Shown: in pieces, positions 39,001-46,899 of the stretch
Layout of the letters: the number at the start of each line of letters is the position of its first letter
Position numbering within the stretch: the stretch's first letter is position 1
DNA from: Salminus brasiliensis
Taxonomy: Eukaryota > Chordata > Actinopteri > Characiformes > Bryconidae
DNA: 64,000 bases
Direction of reading: 5' to 3'
NCBI RefSeq assembly: GCF_030463535.1
Contig: NC_132883.1
Span: forward strand, 34,114,741 to 34,178,740
The notes under the pieces: generated by a model
Database searches by the model: none
What the model was told of the DNA's origin: nothing
Seen by the model: the letters and a program-made list of their open reading frames with translations, nothing else
Made by a program: the position numbers and the translations under genes

Positions 39001-39113
39001 GGTTTGGAACTCATAACAAAACAAAAAGCAATTGTAAATAAGGGTTTTTACCTGTCTGCTGGCAGTCCAGAACTTTCTCTGAAAGAACTCTAGTTTCATC
39101 TGGATCCCCACAG
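8644..39113 (-). CDS. cacna2d3: cacna2d3, 3' portion (alpha2delta-3 calcium channel subunit, C-terminal 275 aa), 11 exons
   Basis: Alpha2delta-3 is an extracellular, GPI-anchored auxiliary subunit that promotes surface trafficking and gating of high-voltage-activated calcium channels. Eleven minus-strand exons join in phase: 39113-39052, 38512-38468, 36656-36594, 35574-35504, 29023-28948, 28476-28424, 28047-27992, 25000-24886, 13339-13227, 10183-10101, 8736-8644. They total 830 coding bases: 275 codons plus TGA, with one split codon opening on the missing upstream exon. Diagnostic stretches include VGIQMKLEFFQRKFWTASRQ, CYLIDNNGFIL, CDTEYPAFISERTIKETTGN, SFVIQQIPSSNLFMVVVD and NESLKCERL. These match alpha2delta-3 rather than alpha2delta-1 or -2, which have clearly different residues here. 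The human protein is about 1,091 aa, so roughly the last quarter is present: the end of the extracellular Cache region, the delta part and the GPI signal. The rest lies beyond 64000. No frameshift or stop was seen. Gene assignment is very likely; the exact paralogue suffix in a teleost cannot be told. Confidence 0.95.
8737..10100 (-). other. cacna2d3: last intron of cacna2d3
   Basis: GT-AG intron (GTACCT to CCCACAG) almost filled by a roughly 1-kb AT-rich element with terminal inverted repeats. Confidence 0.8.
8911..9905. mobile_element. MITE-like element with GC-rich terminal inverted repeats
   Basis: GGGGAGAGTGGGGCACAAAG at the left is mirrored by TTTGTGCCCCGCTCTTTCC at the right, with only a few mismatches over about 19 bases. 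The interior is AT-rich with no ORF. A similar GGGGAGAG end occurs near 50974. Confidence 0.55.
10101..10183 (-). CDS. cacna2d3: cacna2d3 exon J (penultimate)
   Basis: The exon opens with AT, completing T|AT (Tyr), directly after an AC dinucleotide. It encodes NESLKCERLKLQKDRRRPET and CHPFHPE. The donor is GAG|GTACCT, phase 0. Reading through the donor would replace the GPI signal with a basic tail ending at 10029, so splicing to 8736 is preferred: it restores the family's HPEEN..ECG sequence. Confidence 0.94.
10621..10690. repeat. GA-rich simple repeat
   Basis: Imperfect (GA)n/GAAA purine tract inside the U12-type intron. Confidence 0.9.
11560..11885. repeat. MITE-like relic containing a 38-bp palindrome
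   Basis: The stretch carries repeated AGTACTG/AATACTT/GTATCAGTATC words and a GTATCGTGACAACCATAG end typical of small fish MITEs. At 11789-11826 two 18-base arms (TGGTGTCGAGAACTGTAA and its exact complement) are separated by 2 bases. Confidence 0.45.
12905..13110 (+). mobile_element. tRNA-derived SINE
   Basis: GGTGGCCTAACGGTTTAACTG resembles a pol III A box and AGATTCGATTCCTAG a B box about 45 bases later. The tail is C/T-rich without structure. Confidence 0.65.
13227..13339 (-). CDS. cacna2d3: cacna2d3 exon I, ends at a U12-type donor
   Basis: The acceptor is CTTTCCGAG after a long pyrimidine tract. The first base completes Lys; the exon then encodes SFVIQQIPSSNLFMVVVDNK, CICRDYGPITMDPIEIM and one base of a Tyr codon. 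The exon is followed not by GT but by ATATCCTTTT, the consensus 5' splice site of AT-AC minor introns. The cysteine pair differs slightly from mammals (CICRDYG versus CLCESVA). Confidence 0.95.
14560..14632. repeat. AT-rich hairpin/direct repeat (ATATAAACT unit)
   Basis: ATATAAACTATAT and its complement ATATAGTTTATAT flank A-runs, and the ATATAAACT word repeats several times. Confidence 0.8.
14764..14930 (-). mobile_element. tRNA-derived SINE (minus orientation)
   Basis: On the minus strand, GGTGGCTCAGCGGTTAGAGC (A box region) is followed by GGGTTCGATTCCCGGG (B box). The downstream part contains GGGCCCTTGAGCAAGG, typical of a common fish SINE. It adjoins a (CA)n at 14737-14766. Confidence 0.8.
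16328..16383. repeat. (GT)n microsatellite
   Basis: About 28 uninterrupted TG units. Confidence 0.97.
17873..18130. repeat. diverged tandem duplication, period about 144 bp
   Basis: TTTCAAACATCGTA at 17873 recurs at 18017, and ATATAAACCTAATACTACTT at about 17965 recurs as ATATAAACGTAATACTACTT at about 18108. The middles are alignable but diverged. Confidence 0.6.
18770..19745 (-). mobile_element. Tc1-like transposon relic
   Basis: Read on the minus strand, this is a decayed Tc1-family transposase gene. Recognisable plus-strand phrases are GGTCTGGGCTCTGGCTGGGC, CATGATGCTACCACCACAAT and GAAGTGGCTTCTGTCTGGCC. Stops and frameshifts break it throughout. Confidence 0.8.
20809..21502. mobile_element. 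MITE of the CAGTCATATGCAAA family
   Basis: The left end CAGTCATATGCAAAGGTTTG follows TATA. The inner part ATGTTTTGTTGATTTTGTCA is matched by the complement AAATCAACAAAACAT near 21472, and AAACCTGTTGCATAT ends the right arm with a deletion. The interior is AT-rich and non-coding. Confidence 0.65.
23371..23420. repeat. (AAT)n-(ATT)n palindromic microsatellite
   Basis: About eight AAT units run directly into about nine ATT units, a perfect hairpin. Confidence 0.95.
23590..23770 (+). mobile_element. SINE-like repeat
   Basis: TTTGATCCTCGGCGATGCCA resembles a B-box region of a tRNA-derived SINE, and the rest resembles other fish SINE bodies. Confidence 0.45.
24748..24779. repeat. (CA)n microsatellite
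   Basis: About 15 CA units, 107 bases from cacna2d3 exon H. Confidence 0.95.
24886..25000 (-). CDS. cacna2d3: cacna2d3 exon H
   Basis: The acceptor is CTTATTTTAG and the donor is ATCAA|GTAGGT. It encodes HRDGRTMLV, a species-variable linker, then PCDTEYPAFISERTIKETTG, then NIDCEDCI, and splits a Lys codon with the next exon. The CDTEYPAF and ERTIKETTGNI..CEDC motifs are near-identical to mammalian alpha2delta-3. Confidence 0.96.
26792..26838. repeat. (CA)n microsatellite
   Basis: About 23 CA units. Confidence 0.97.
27275..27428. repeat. 154-bp segment, copy 1 of an interspersed near-identical pair
   Basis: From AATTAAAAAGAGCTGTTTAA to CCATTATATGGGTT it matches 31022-31174 with about one substitution and one single-base indel. 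It contains AATAAAGTCTTTTATT, a small hairpin carrying AATAAA on both strands. Confidence 0.9.
27992..28047 (-). CDS. cacna2d3: cacna2d3 exon G
   Basis: The acceptor is TTGCCCACAG and the donor is AAGG|GTATGT. The first base completes Ile; the exon then encodes FLLEFNLYGWWHSDFTVK and ends with one base (G|CT, Ala). It matches FLVEFNLCSWWHSDMTAK of mammalian alpha2delta-3. Confidence 0.95.
28048..28947 (-). other. cacna2d3: two short cacna2d3 introns (28048-28423 and 28477-28947)
   Basis: Both are GT-AG introns: GTAAGA..CCCACAG (376 bp) and GTGAGC..CCCGCAG (471 bp). The second has (CA)/(CG)-rich simple sequence around 28630-28680. Nothing else seen. Confidence 0.85.
28424..28476 (-). CDS. cacna2d3: cacna2d3 exon F
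   Basis: The acceptor is CCTCCCCGCAG and the donor is GTCAT|GTAAGA. It encodes PYFAFFATVKWLLTELV and ends with AT of an Ile codon. This corresponds to the hydrophobic ...AVKWIMTELV stretch of mammalian alpha2delta-3. The exon is noticeably GC-richer than its surroundings. Confidence 0.94.
28948..29023 (-). CDS. cacna2d3: cacna2d3 exon E
   Basis: The acceptor is CTCTATCAG and the donor is GAC|GTGAGC. The first base completes AG|G (Arg); the exon then encodes VTLYDYQAICR followed by a variable IYAESSDGSSRLLD. The alpha2delta DYQ(A/S)(I/M/V)C motif is present. It lies 6.5 kb downstream of exon D. Confidence 0.94.
29447..29840 (+). repeat. long polypurine (GAAA-type) tract
   Basis: Nearly 400 bases are dominated by A and G on the plus strand (AAAGAAAGAAA words), with rare T and C. 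The cacna2d3 transcript therefore contains a long polypyrimidine run here. Confidence 0.95.
30050..30560 (+). mobile_element. Tc1-like transposase relic
   Basis: AAGCATGGTGGTGGTAGCAT then CATGCTTTGGGGCTG is the well-known 'KHGGGSIMLWG' segment of Tc1-like transposases. Flanking sequence is decayed, with no long open frame. Confidence 0.75.
30660..31017 (+). repeat. LTR-like repeat, truncated copy
   Basis: It begins TGTCATACCTGCCCTTG and matches 37937-38237 over most of its length (for example TTTTGTAACCACGCCCC-like and TTTTATGGTTTGTTGACTTG blocks). It ends near a TTAATAAATACC poly(A)-like stretch and runs straight into copy 2 of the 154-bp segment. Confidence 0.75.
31022..31174. repeat. 153-bp segment, copy 2 of the near-identical pair
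   Basis: It matches 27275-27428 in the same orientation, 3.7 kb away, in a different cacna2d3 intron. It abuts the end of the LTR-like repeat. Confidence 0.9.
31298..31346. repeat. (TG)n microsatellite
   Basis: About 24 TG units. Confidence 0.97.
31735..32045 (-). mobile_element. MITE of the 'ACACTATATGGACA' family, copy 1
   Basis: CTACTAGATTTTGGAGTATT, ATGGAGCACCATCATTCCAG and the end GTCCACAAACATTTGGACAT match three other window copies. Non-coding and truncated. Confidence 0.7.
32491..32531. repeat. (AAT)n microsatellite
   Basis: About 13 AAT units. Confidence 0.95.
35504..35574 (-). CDS. cacna2d3: cacna2d3 exon D
   Basis: The acceptor is TCTCTCACAG and the donor is AAGAG|GTAAGA. It encodes TGVFFGEAEGAVMSRLLAMG then SFK, ending with two bases (AG) of an Arg codon. 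The family signature FFGE...GAVM..LL.MGSFKR is intact. Confidence 0.95.
35575..36593 (-). other. cacna2d3: cacna2d3 intron (1.0 kb)
   Basis: GT-AG intron (GTAAGA to CTCACAG) with a GA-rich start, a GT-rich patch at 35790-35838 and a (TA)n at 36025-36084. Confidence 0.85.
36025..36084. repeat. (TA)n microsatellite
   Basis: About 30 TA units. Confidence 0.97.
36594..36656 (-). CDS. cacna2d3: cacna2d3 exon C
   Basis: This 21-codon phase 0/0 exon has acceptor TTTTTGCAG and donor TTG|GTAAGA. It encodes DINCYLIDNNGFILVAEDSS plus Leu, the conserved 'cysteine, then DNNGFIL' segment of the alpha2delta extracellular domain (DDGGFLL in alpha2delta-1). Confidence 0.95.
36880..37646 (+). repeat. LTR-like or unknown dispersed repeat
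   Basis: About 0.77 kb of GC-balanced sequence unlike its AT-rich flanks, with no ORF. It has a promoter-like GGGGTATTTAGGG at about 37069, AATAAAGCATCC at about 37574 and the terminus CAGTCATGACA. The left boundary and any target duplication were not resolved. Confidence 0.45.
37937..38237 (+). mobile_element. solo LTR with 5-bp target-site duplication
   Basis: It starts TGTCATGCC and ends CGTGACA. GTATT immediately precedes (37932-37936) and follows (38238-38242) it. Terminal TGTCA/TGACA is a short inverted repeat typical of LTRs. A related copy lies at 30660. No internal retroelement coding sequence is present. Confidence 0.75.
38468..38512 (-). CDS. cacna2d3: cacna2d3 exon B (45 bp microexon)
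   Basis: This 15-codon exon runs from ACCTCAG to GAT|GTAAGTA, phase 0 at both ends. It encodes CAALDGRCSISCDND, a Cys-rich loop with three cysteines that corresponds to the CASLDGKCSISC region of mammalian alpha2delta-3. It follows exon A after a 539-bp intron. Confidence 0.93.
38513..39051 (-). other. cacna2d3: cacna2d3 intron (539 bp)
   Basis: GTAAAA to TTACCTCAG; AT-rich, nothing else seen. Confidence 0.85.
39052..39113 (-). CDS. cacna2d3: cacna2d3 exon A (first in window)
   Basis: The acceptor is TTTCCAG after a pyrimidine run and the donor is CAG|GTAAAA. The exon starts with two bases completing a codon (G|CT expected, Ala) and then encodes VGIQMKLEFFQRKFWTASRQ, ending in phase 0. It matches the juxta-delta segment of alpha2delta-3 almost residue for residue. 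The preceding exon (expected to end in a DERKSPVVA-like peptide) was not found up to 64000. Confidence 0.95.
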
Positions 39114-39399
39114 CTGGAAAAAAATAAATAAATAAATAAATAAGCCACTCACAATACCTGTGTGTAGCAATAGAAAATATAAAAATTACAAGTTTTCCTT
39201 TTGTTTGTATAGAAGTGCTAAAGTGTGGCTGTGTAAGCATTGCAATATTCAGATGCAGCAAGATTTCTTATTTTGTATGTGACTAAAGCCCAATATACCA
39301 AAATACATGGTTTGAAATCGCGCATTTTGACAAAACGATACAATATATGATGCTTAATACAAATGCAACAATAACTCAATATATTCTGTTAGTCTAACA

Positions 39400-39685
39400 C
39401 TTTGTTTTTACTGTCCAGGGAAAGCTTTTTACTAGATTCTGGAGCATTGTTGATATTATTTGATTAAATTCAGCAAAAATATTGTTAGTGAGGTCAGGAT
39501 GTTGGATCATCACCATACGTCATGCCCAACTCCCCAACTTATCCCAAAGGTATTGGATGGAGCACCATCCTTCCAGAGAACACATGGTGCCAGAAGGGTC
39601 ATGTTTATGTGCTCCAGATAGTCCTATTTTGTTGGTAAATGTTCTCTACAGGGACTAGACAATCTGTGTGAGTGTGTGTGCAGTT
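39400..39685 (-). mobile_element. MITE of the 'ACACTATATGGACA' family, copy 2
   Basis: TTACTAGATTCTGGAGCATT, ATGGAGCACCATCCTTCCAG and GGGACTAGACAATCTGTGTG match the family body; both ends are eroded. Confidence 0.7.
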
Positions 39686-41166
39686 GAACCTCTTTTTTCT
39701 TTCTTTTTTTTTGGTGTACTTCCAATTGCTTTCATTTTCACTGGTCATTTATTTTTTAGTATATTAATCATGTTGCCCCCCCACACACACACACACACAG
39801 TATGATGTATGCTTGAGCGGGCTAGCTCTAGCAATTTGTAAATGATTGCTATAAAATGAAGATAAGTAAAATCAAAATCAACTCAAAACAATTCATATTA
39901 AAATATGAATATAATACATTTTATTGACCTATGAAGGTGCCATAAACACGGCTGAGCACACACAGCACAATATCAAAGTGGGTCGGCATTACTCTTCTGA
40001 CCCTCTAAATATTGAAACTGTACTCTAGGACATTCTTTTCGACATCCTGTTCATTCAGTTCAGGTAAAAATACACCACAGCTCACACATACTCTCCACAG
40101 CTCTCTCAGGAGATCACGTATCGGCATGTCTGGCTGCAGTCTCCTACTCTGCCACAACACGACCGCTTAGCACAGAGCTAAAAATGTCTCACACAAGCTT
40201 AGCATTACCAGGGCTGATTATAGATTCGGATGCAGTAAATTACTCTTGCATGAGTGTGTTGATTGAGAGGTATCCCTGCTGTCCATCGAGGACAGAGGAG
40301 ACCTCTTCCACTTTTAGAGAGAGTTAAAGAAGGAAGTAGGGGTGAATTGCTTTGTAAAAGGAAGCCTCAAATATCAACGAGAGCGACCTTTTGTAACATA
40401 GAGCAGGAAAAGATATGCAGGTTAGGGAAAATAAGCCCAACTCTTCTCAATACTAAAACTCATAAACCTCACCTAATAACAGCATACACAATGGTATAAC
40501 ACATTTGGCAAAGTGTATAAACTGCAATGTGTATGTGTTAGGGTTTTTTTTTTCTTTTCTATGTAGTTATGTAGTTCTTATTCCTATTTGTGCAATTCAG
40601 AACATTTTCTTTTGTGACTCACACAGTGCTTCATACATATATTCAAGTATCTAACAGTTAATAAATAATTTTTTTCACTGCTATTTGTTTTAGTAATAGT
40701 TTTCATTAATGAATAATAACCCCACTATGAGCCCAATAACATTCTCTATAAACCTCCAAAACCTTAATCATTAAAACATTGAGCCAGTAACAACCCTGGA
40801 GTCCAAACTTGACTTTTTTAACTTTTTCAAACCCACAATAACTGTATTAAAAGGTACAGGAGTGGTATATAGTGAGTGGATGTGACAGAAGATGGTTCAG
40901 AGGTCACAATTTCAAACACGCTGATGATTGTTATGATTGTTTTGCTTGTCAAAACTGCTCTACCAAGAGTTATTAAATCCCTCCACTGTTGTCTAGCACT
41001 CTGTTCTAGACAGTGGCTTAAAATTGAGACAGGAATGGAAATTCTGCAATTTCGTCTTTACTCAGTAACTTTGTGAGAATGCACATAAACCATATTCAGC
41101 ATTTTAATGCTACAGTATTGTTTATGGTTATTACAATTAGTTAATTTAAGTTATATGTAAGTAATT

Positions 41167-41452
41167 TAAAGCAGCACTATTGGGAACTTCCATTTTCCTG
41201 GGCTCCCCCTACAGATGGGAAGTATAATTTGTGCTTTGAGCCACCACTAAAGGACAAGTTTTTCTGGACAAGCTGAGATACAGAACCAGCACTGATACAG
41301 GGTACAGTTATTTTACCCAAATTTTACTTCTCCAAGGTTACATACTACAGTTAACAAAGTATTACAAGTCAGTGGAGACTCAATATGATTTTGAAACTGT
41401 TTGTTTAATTTAGAAAATCATAAAATATCAAAGCATAATGTTGCTTTAAGCA
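41167..41452. mobile_element. small MITE (TTAAAGCAGCACTAT ends), copy 1
   Basis: TTAAAGCAGCACTATTGG at the left and ATAATGTTGCTTTAAGCAAC at the right form an imperfect inverted repeat. The internal GGGCTCCCCCTACAGATGGG matches the copy at 63256. Confidence 0.65.
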
Positions 41453-43337
41453 ACTTACAGGATCTTAGATGCTTTGTGAAAACAATGGCAAACATACTTC
41501 ATCTGCTAATCATTTTAAATGATCAGGAGTTTGTGGTCTAAAGATTTCCTGGAAATTATTTTTATGATGAATTATTTAACATGTAGAGCCAAACACTTAT
41601 AAGGAACAGTATTTTCAACCACAGGAACACTGAGCAGAAATGTATTCACATGTAAAGACAGGACTCAGAATGCAAGGGAAGAAACTCATCGTTACACTAA
41701 TTTGATGTGCTATCATCCACCAGAAAGCTTACATGGCTTCAATCCAATGTTAGGGATTAGGAATTACCACATGGAGCGGATTTGATTAGATAAATTAAAT
41801 GAGAGTCGAGTGCAAATGTGTGCATGCGCCTCAGTGTGTGTGCTGACGATGCACTCCAGAGTATAAAATGTGTATTGAACTGTCTGTAGTTAAAATAAAG
41901 CTGTCAGATCTCTACTTAATCATAGCACTTATATTAGTACACTCTATTACATCAAAGCTCAGTCTTAAGCAAGAGTGACAAGATCTCTGTCTACTGCCCG
42001 GAGATCCAAACAGCCTCACACTTCATCAGGGGTTCCAAAAAAGGGAGCTCGGAAGATGAAGGGCCTGTCAGAGGTCATATTTCAGCACTCATACTGTAAC
42101 TCAACAACATCATGGACGCTCGGTTCATTCCTTGACCATGATCACCTGCCAGAATGCTCGACCCCATAGTGTCAGGAATTCTGTAAAGTCAAACGAAAGA
42201 CATCAGCAGACATCAGTCTTGCACACCATATTCCATCACAGACAGGTGGACTCAATACTTTACTAATCCCAAAGACTTGGTGAAACGTGACCACTGACAG
42301 CAGCAGTACCCTTTATGAGCTCCTGCTGGTCAGTTATCGTCAATCCATCTATCAGCCCTCCATCCATGGTACTGAAACATGGTACAACACATAGAGAAGA
42401 CAGTCACAGAGAGATACACAGAGAGAGCAATCACCTCTAAGGCTACTGGTCCTGTTCCAGCCATTAACCCCACAGCGGAAATAGGCAAGCTGCCAGCACT
42501 GTGGTTGCTGTCCAGAGCCCACATACCCGGATATCTGAGCTTAGCTCCACTCGTATGCCAACCACTGCAGAGCATATTTATTAGTGTGGTGTATGTCTTC
42601 GTCTCACATAAACATTTCAGGTGTTTGTTATTATGCCATTATCTAGTCAACAGCTGGTAGCAAAATCAAGCCAATAACTGCTAAATAACTAGCTGCTAAC
42701 TAATGATATTTGTTAATTACTACTGCAATATTTGTGTGGGGTGTGGCTGGTTTAGGGTAGCACACTTTTATATTCACACCAGCTGCCCACAAGTTAAAAG
42801 TCACAGTGTTCACAGAGTTTATTTTGAACGTGGTTAATGAGGCATACAGCAAACAAGAGTAGGGATGTCCCGGGCAAGTTTTTTGCCTCCTGACCTAATC
42901 TGAGTACTTTAGTGCTGACTGTCGGCTGATATCGATCTGATCCGACCTTTTTGTTCCTATAAATAATACAGCCCCACAACTAAGGTAAGAGGTGCTTTTA
43001 TCTAACATTAGTAAAATCACAGCATTTTTAGAGAACAGTTTATATAATGAGACTGATTTTAAACTTTAAATGAATGAGAATGACTGTTTTAAACTTATCC
43101 TTGAACTATAGTGTGCTTAATATCTTATAACTCAGTCTGACAGACCTACCTGACCATTCAGTTCACAGTTCCTTTAAAGCACTGAAGAAAAATCACTTTG
43201 TGTGTGTGCATAGTGGTATACCATCTAAGTATCATTTTAATGGTGCGTAGAGGATTCCAAAGGGTGCTCTGCTTCAATAAAACTAGGAATAAGGATTATA
43301 ACTGGATTGGGCTTTTAAAAAGCCAATACCTGATCTA

Positions 43338-44884
43338 CAAACTGGATTCCAAAAAAGTTGGGACACTAAACAAAACTGAATGCAATGATGTGGAGATGGC
43401 AAATGTCTATATTTTATTTGTAATAGAACATAGATGACAGATCAAAAGTTTAATCTGAGTAAATGTAACATTTTAAAGGAGAAATATGTTGATTCAAAAT
43501 TTCATGGCGTCAACAAATCCCAAAAAAGTTGGGACAAGTAGCAATAAGTGGCTGGAAAAAGGAAATTGAGCATATAACGAACAGCTGGAAGACCAATTAA
43601 CACTAATTAGGTCAATTGACAACATGATTGGGTATAAAAAGAGCTTCTCAGAGTGTCAGTGTCTCTCTAAAGCCAAGATGGTAAGAGGATCACCAATTCC
43701 ACCATTGTTGCGCAGAAAGATGCAGCAATATCAGAATGGTGTTACCCAGCGTAAAATAGCAAAGACTTTTAAGTTAACATCATCAAAAGATTCAGAGAAT
43801 CTGGAACAATTGCTGTGCTAAGGGTCAAGGCCGTAAAACTCTACTGGATGCTCGTGATCTCCGGGCCCTTAAACGTCACTGCACCTCAAACAGGAATGCC
43901 ACTGTCAAGGAAATAACAGAATGGGCTCAGGAATACTTCCAGAAATCATTGTCAGTAAACACAATCCACTGTGCCATCCGCCGTTGCCAGCTGAAACTCT
44001 ACAGTGCAAAGAGGAAGCCATTGCTAAGCAAGCTCCACAAGCTCAGACGTTTGCACTGGGGCAGGGGTCTTTTTCTTTGAGTGTGGCAAAATGGAAGACT
44101 GTTCTGTGGTCAGATGAGTCACGATTTGAAGTTCTTTATGGAACACTGGGACGCCATGTCATCCGGACCAGAGAGGACAAGGATAACCCAAGTTGTTATC
44201 AACGCTCCGTTCAGAAGCCTGCATGGGGTTGCATGAGTGCTTGTGGCATGGGCAGCTTGCATGTCTGGAAAGGCACCATTAATGCAGAGAACTATGTTCA
44301 GGTTCTAGAACAACATATGCTCCCATCTAGACGTCATCTCTTTCAGGGAAGACCCTGCATTTTTCAACAAGATAATGCCAGACCACATTCTGCAGCAATC
44401 ACAACATCATGGCTACGTAGGAGAAGGATCCAGGTACTGAAATGGCCAGCCTGCATTCCAGATCTTTCACCTATAGAGAACATTTGGTGCATCATAAAGA
44501 GGAAGGTGCGACAAAGAAGGCCCAAGACGATTAAACAGTTAGAGGCCTGTATAAGACATGAATGGGAGAGCATTCCTATTTCTAAACTTGAGAAACTGGT
44601 CTCCTCTGTACCCAGACGTCTGTTGAGTGTTGTAAGAAGAAGGGGGGATGCCACACAGTGGTAAAAATGGCCTTGTCTCAACTTTTTTGGGATTTGTTGA
44701 CGCCATGAAATTTTGAATCAACATATTTCTCCTTTAAAATGTTACATTTACTCAGATTAAACTTTTGATCTGTCATCTATGTTCTATTACGAATAAAATA
44801 TTGACATTTGCCATCTCCACATCATTGCATTCAGTTTTTATTCACAATTTGTTTAGTGTCCCAACTTTTTTGGAGTCCGGTTAG
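43338..44884 (+). mobile_element. Tc1-like transposon, near full length, IR/DR type ends
   Basis: The 1.55-kb element is flanked by TA at both sides (43336-37 and 44885-86). Its roughly 200-bp terminal inverted repeats each carry two copies of a CAAAAAAGTTGGGAC core (43350 and 43520 at left; complements at about 44676 and 44858 at right), the IR/DR layout of Sleeping Beauty-like elements. It encodes a broken DD34E transposase. Confidence 0.9.
43678..44664 (+). pseudogene. Tc1-family DD34E transposase, frameshifted
   Basis: The start MVRGSPIPPLLRRKMQQYQN at 43678 reads into a stop at 43819-43821. The remaining DNA-binding and linker part is spread over other frames. From about 44080 to 44664 the catalytic part is open: SDESRF (first Asp), QDNARPH (second Asp) and SPIENIW (Glu) with 34 residues between the last two. 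All three catalytic residues are kept, but the protein is not continuous, so the copy is probably inactive. Confidence 0.88.
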
Positions 44885-45299
44885 TATTAAAATGCTTGGA
44901 TCTGCCCTGATCCCGATTAGTACCGATCTATAAAAAAGACTCCACGATTAAAACTGAATCACATGTGCATACAATGACATGAAAAGGCTGTGAATCCCAG
45001 GTTAAAAAAAAGTTAGGCGATAAACTAATCTGAAAAAGGCATTAGTTATTAAAGCAATATTAGATTATTTTTGTTTTGTATAATTTTATAGTGGAATTAG
45101 TGATTTGAGCTCACAGATAACTTTTACTAAGGTCTTAGACATTGGCTAGCTTGTTATGGGTATAGCTTAATCACAATCTTTGCTAGGAAAGACCAGGTCA
45201 ATTGTTAACAAACAGGGAGAAGACTATAAGACCATTTTTTTAGCTTGTAATGTAATTATGTAAAGGCAGTTAACAGGAACTCATGGGAGGATAAGTGTC

Positions 45300-45372
45300 G
45301 GCTTAGTGGTATAAAACCATACTCATGTGATCAATAACCCAGTGCTCTAACCACTGAGCCACCACTGCCTTA
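45300..45372 (-). mobile_element. SINE fragment (minus orientation)
   Basis: GGCAGTGGTGGCTCAGTGGT then TAGAGCACTGGGTTATTGAT on the minus strand is the 5' end of the same SINE family as 14764-14930. Confidence 0.65.
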
Positions 45373-46439
45373 CAAAGCAGAAAGCATAGCCTTCAAAAAT
45401 AAGCAAAGAATGTCCCCTTTCATAGAAATCTTTTTTTTTTTTAGTAAAAGATGAAGGTTTTATATGCATTCTAAACTCTTCAACTGTGCATCAATGTGGT
45501 TATTATCAGTCATATCATATAGAGGCATTCATAAAGTAAGTTTCTGTATTCTCTGACACTCATTTTTCAAGGTCTGTTCTTAACTCTGCAGGATTGTAGA
45601 ACAGACTTAGGCAGCGCTGTCCTTTAAAATGAAGTGCTGAATGTGTGTATAAACCTTCCTCTTAGGCGTCCATTGTTTCCCTGCCAGGAATTTATCTTCT
45701 GACTTAAAATGACTTCTCTCCTTTTCACTCTCTGTGTAGGTAGCCTGAGGAAAGCTCTCCAAAAGAGAGAGCACATCTAGCTGCAGCCTGTTTCTGTATA
45801 TTAGTTAGCTCCTGCTGGATTTCCTAGTTATTTTCTTGTAGGCTTAATCATGTGTGCGCATGTGCTTTGCGTGCATGTGTGTGTGTATGTGTATCTGCGC
45901 ACTGCTGAAGGAGCTTTGCTTGAGGCATGTGTGATGTGGATGTGCGGTGTGTGTGTGGTTGTGAAAGGGGAAGATGATGGAGAGAGAAAGAGAGAGAGAG
46001 ATGCTGGAGGCATGTTCTGCCAGCTCCCTGCCTGCTGTCGGGATGTGATGTCAGTGGAGTGTAGCGGCTAATAAGGAGCTACAGTGCTGAAGCAGAAATA
46101 TCTGCAGCTCACTGAACTCTGAGTGTGTGTGTTTCTGTGTGTGTTGCTGCGAGTGGGTGAAGAGAGAGTCAGAATGTGAAGGTATTTTTGTATTTGTGTG
46201 GGAAGCAGTGGACGTAAAGCACTGATAACACAGTGTGGATGCACTGAACAAAGAGAAGGAATTTGAAGGTACTTGTTTGCCTTGTGTGTGTGTGTGTGTG
46301 TGCGCGCGTGTATAACGTACTGTTGAGGCCGATTAATCCAGCGGAAATGCAAAAGCTCTTGCAGCTTTTCCAGCGTGCTTTAAGAGCACAGCTGTCCACC
46401 GCACACTCACACTGTCACTCTCCACACTCAGTCACACAC

Positions 46440-46504
46440 TGCTCAGAGAGAGAGAGAACAAGAGAAAGCGTGAGAGAGATAAACAAGAGAGGGTGAGAGA
46501 GAGA

Positions 46505-46549
<45 letters not shown>

Positions 46550-46560
46550 GGAGAAGAGAG
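46440..46560 (+). repeat. (GA)n polypurine tract
   Basis: About 100 bases of GAGA sequence upstream of lrtm1. Confidence 0.95.
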
Positions 46561-46661
46561 AAAGGGGGCGTACGATAAGGCAGAAAATGACAGTAGATAG
46601 AAAGACACTGAAGTGAAGTCATGGACAGTACATGGACAGAGACAGACAGAGACACAGTCAC

Positions 46662-46662
<1 letters not shown>

Positions 46663-46721
<59 letters not shown>

Positions 46722-46755
46722 GGACGGACGGACGGACGAATGGACAGACAGATAC

Positions 46756-46808
<53 letters not shown>

Positions 46809-46870
46809 CGGACGGACAGACGGGCGAATGGACAGATAGATAGATAGATAGACAGATAGATAGACTGATA
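46663..46870. repeat. (GATA)n array with GGAC variants
   Basis: More than 35 TAGA units in three blocks separated by GGAC/GGACAGAC variants, ending about 390 bases before the lrtm1 start codon. Confidence 0.95.
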
Positions 46871-46899
46871 GACAGAAAAAACATGTCTCATATAATATA

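Larger units (their letters stand above)
42860..44960. repeat. older dispersed repeat split by a Tc1-like insertion
   Basis: GGGATGTCCCGGGCAAGTTT and GCTGATATCGATCTGATCC on the left, and TCTGCCCTGATCCCGATTAG on the right, resemble one fish repeat family. They are interrupted exactly by 43338-44884. Confidence 0.5.

Noticed and set aside
42146..42180. A 35-base minus-strand candidate exon (acceptor GACTTTACAG, donor GGCAG|GTGATC) that would join in phase to the VGIQMK exon of cacna2d3.
   Set aside because: Its peptide (IPDTMGSSILA) does not resemble the conserved alpha2delta-3 segment expected before AVGIQMK (a DERKSPVVA-like end), and the length is too short. Chance splice signals explain it.
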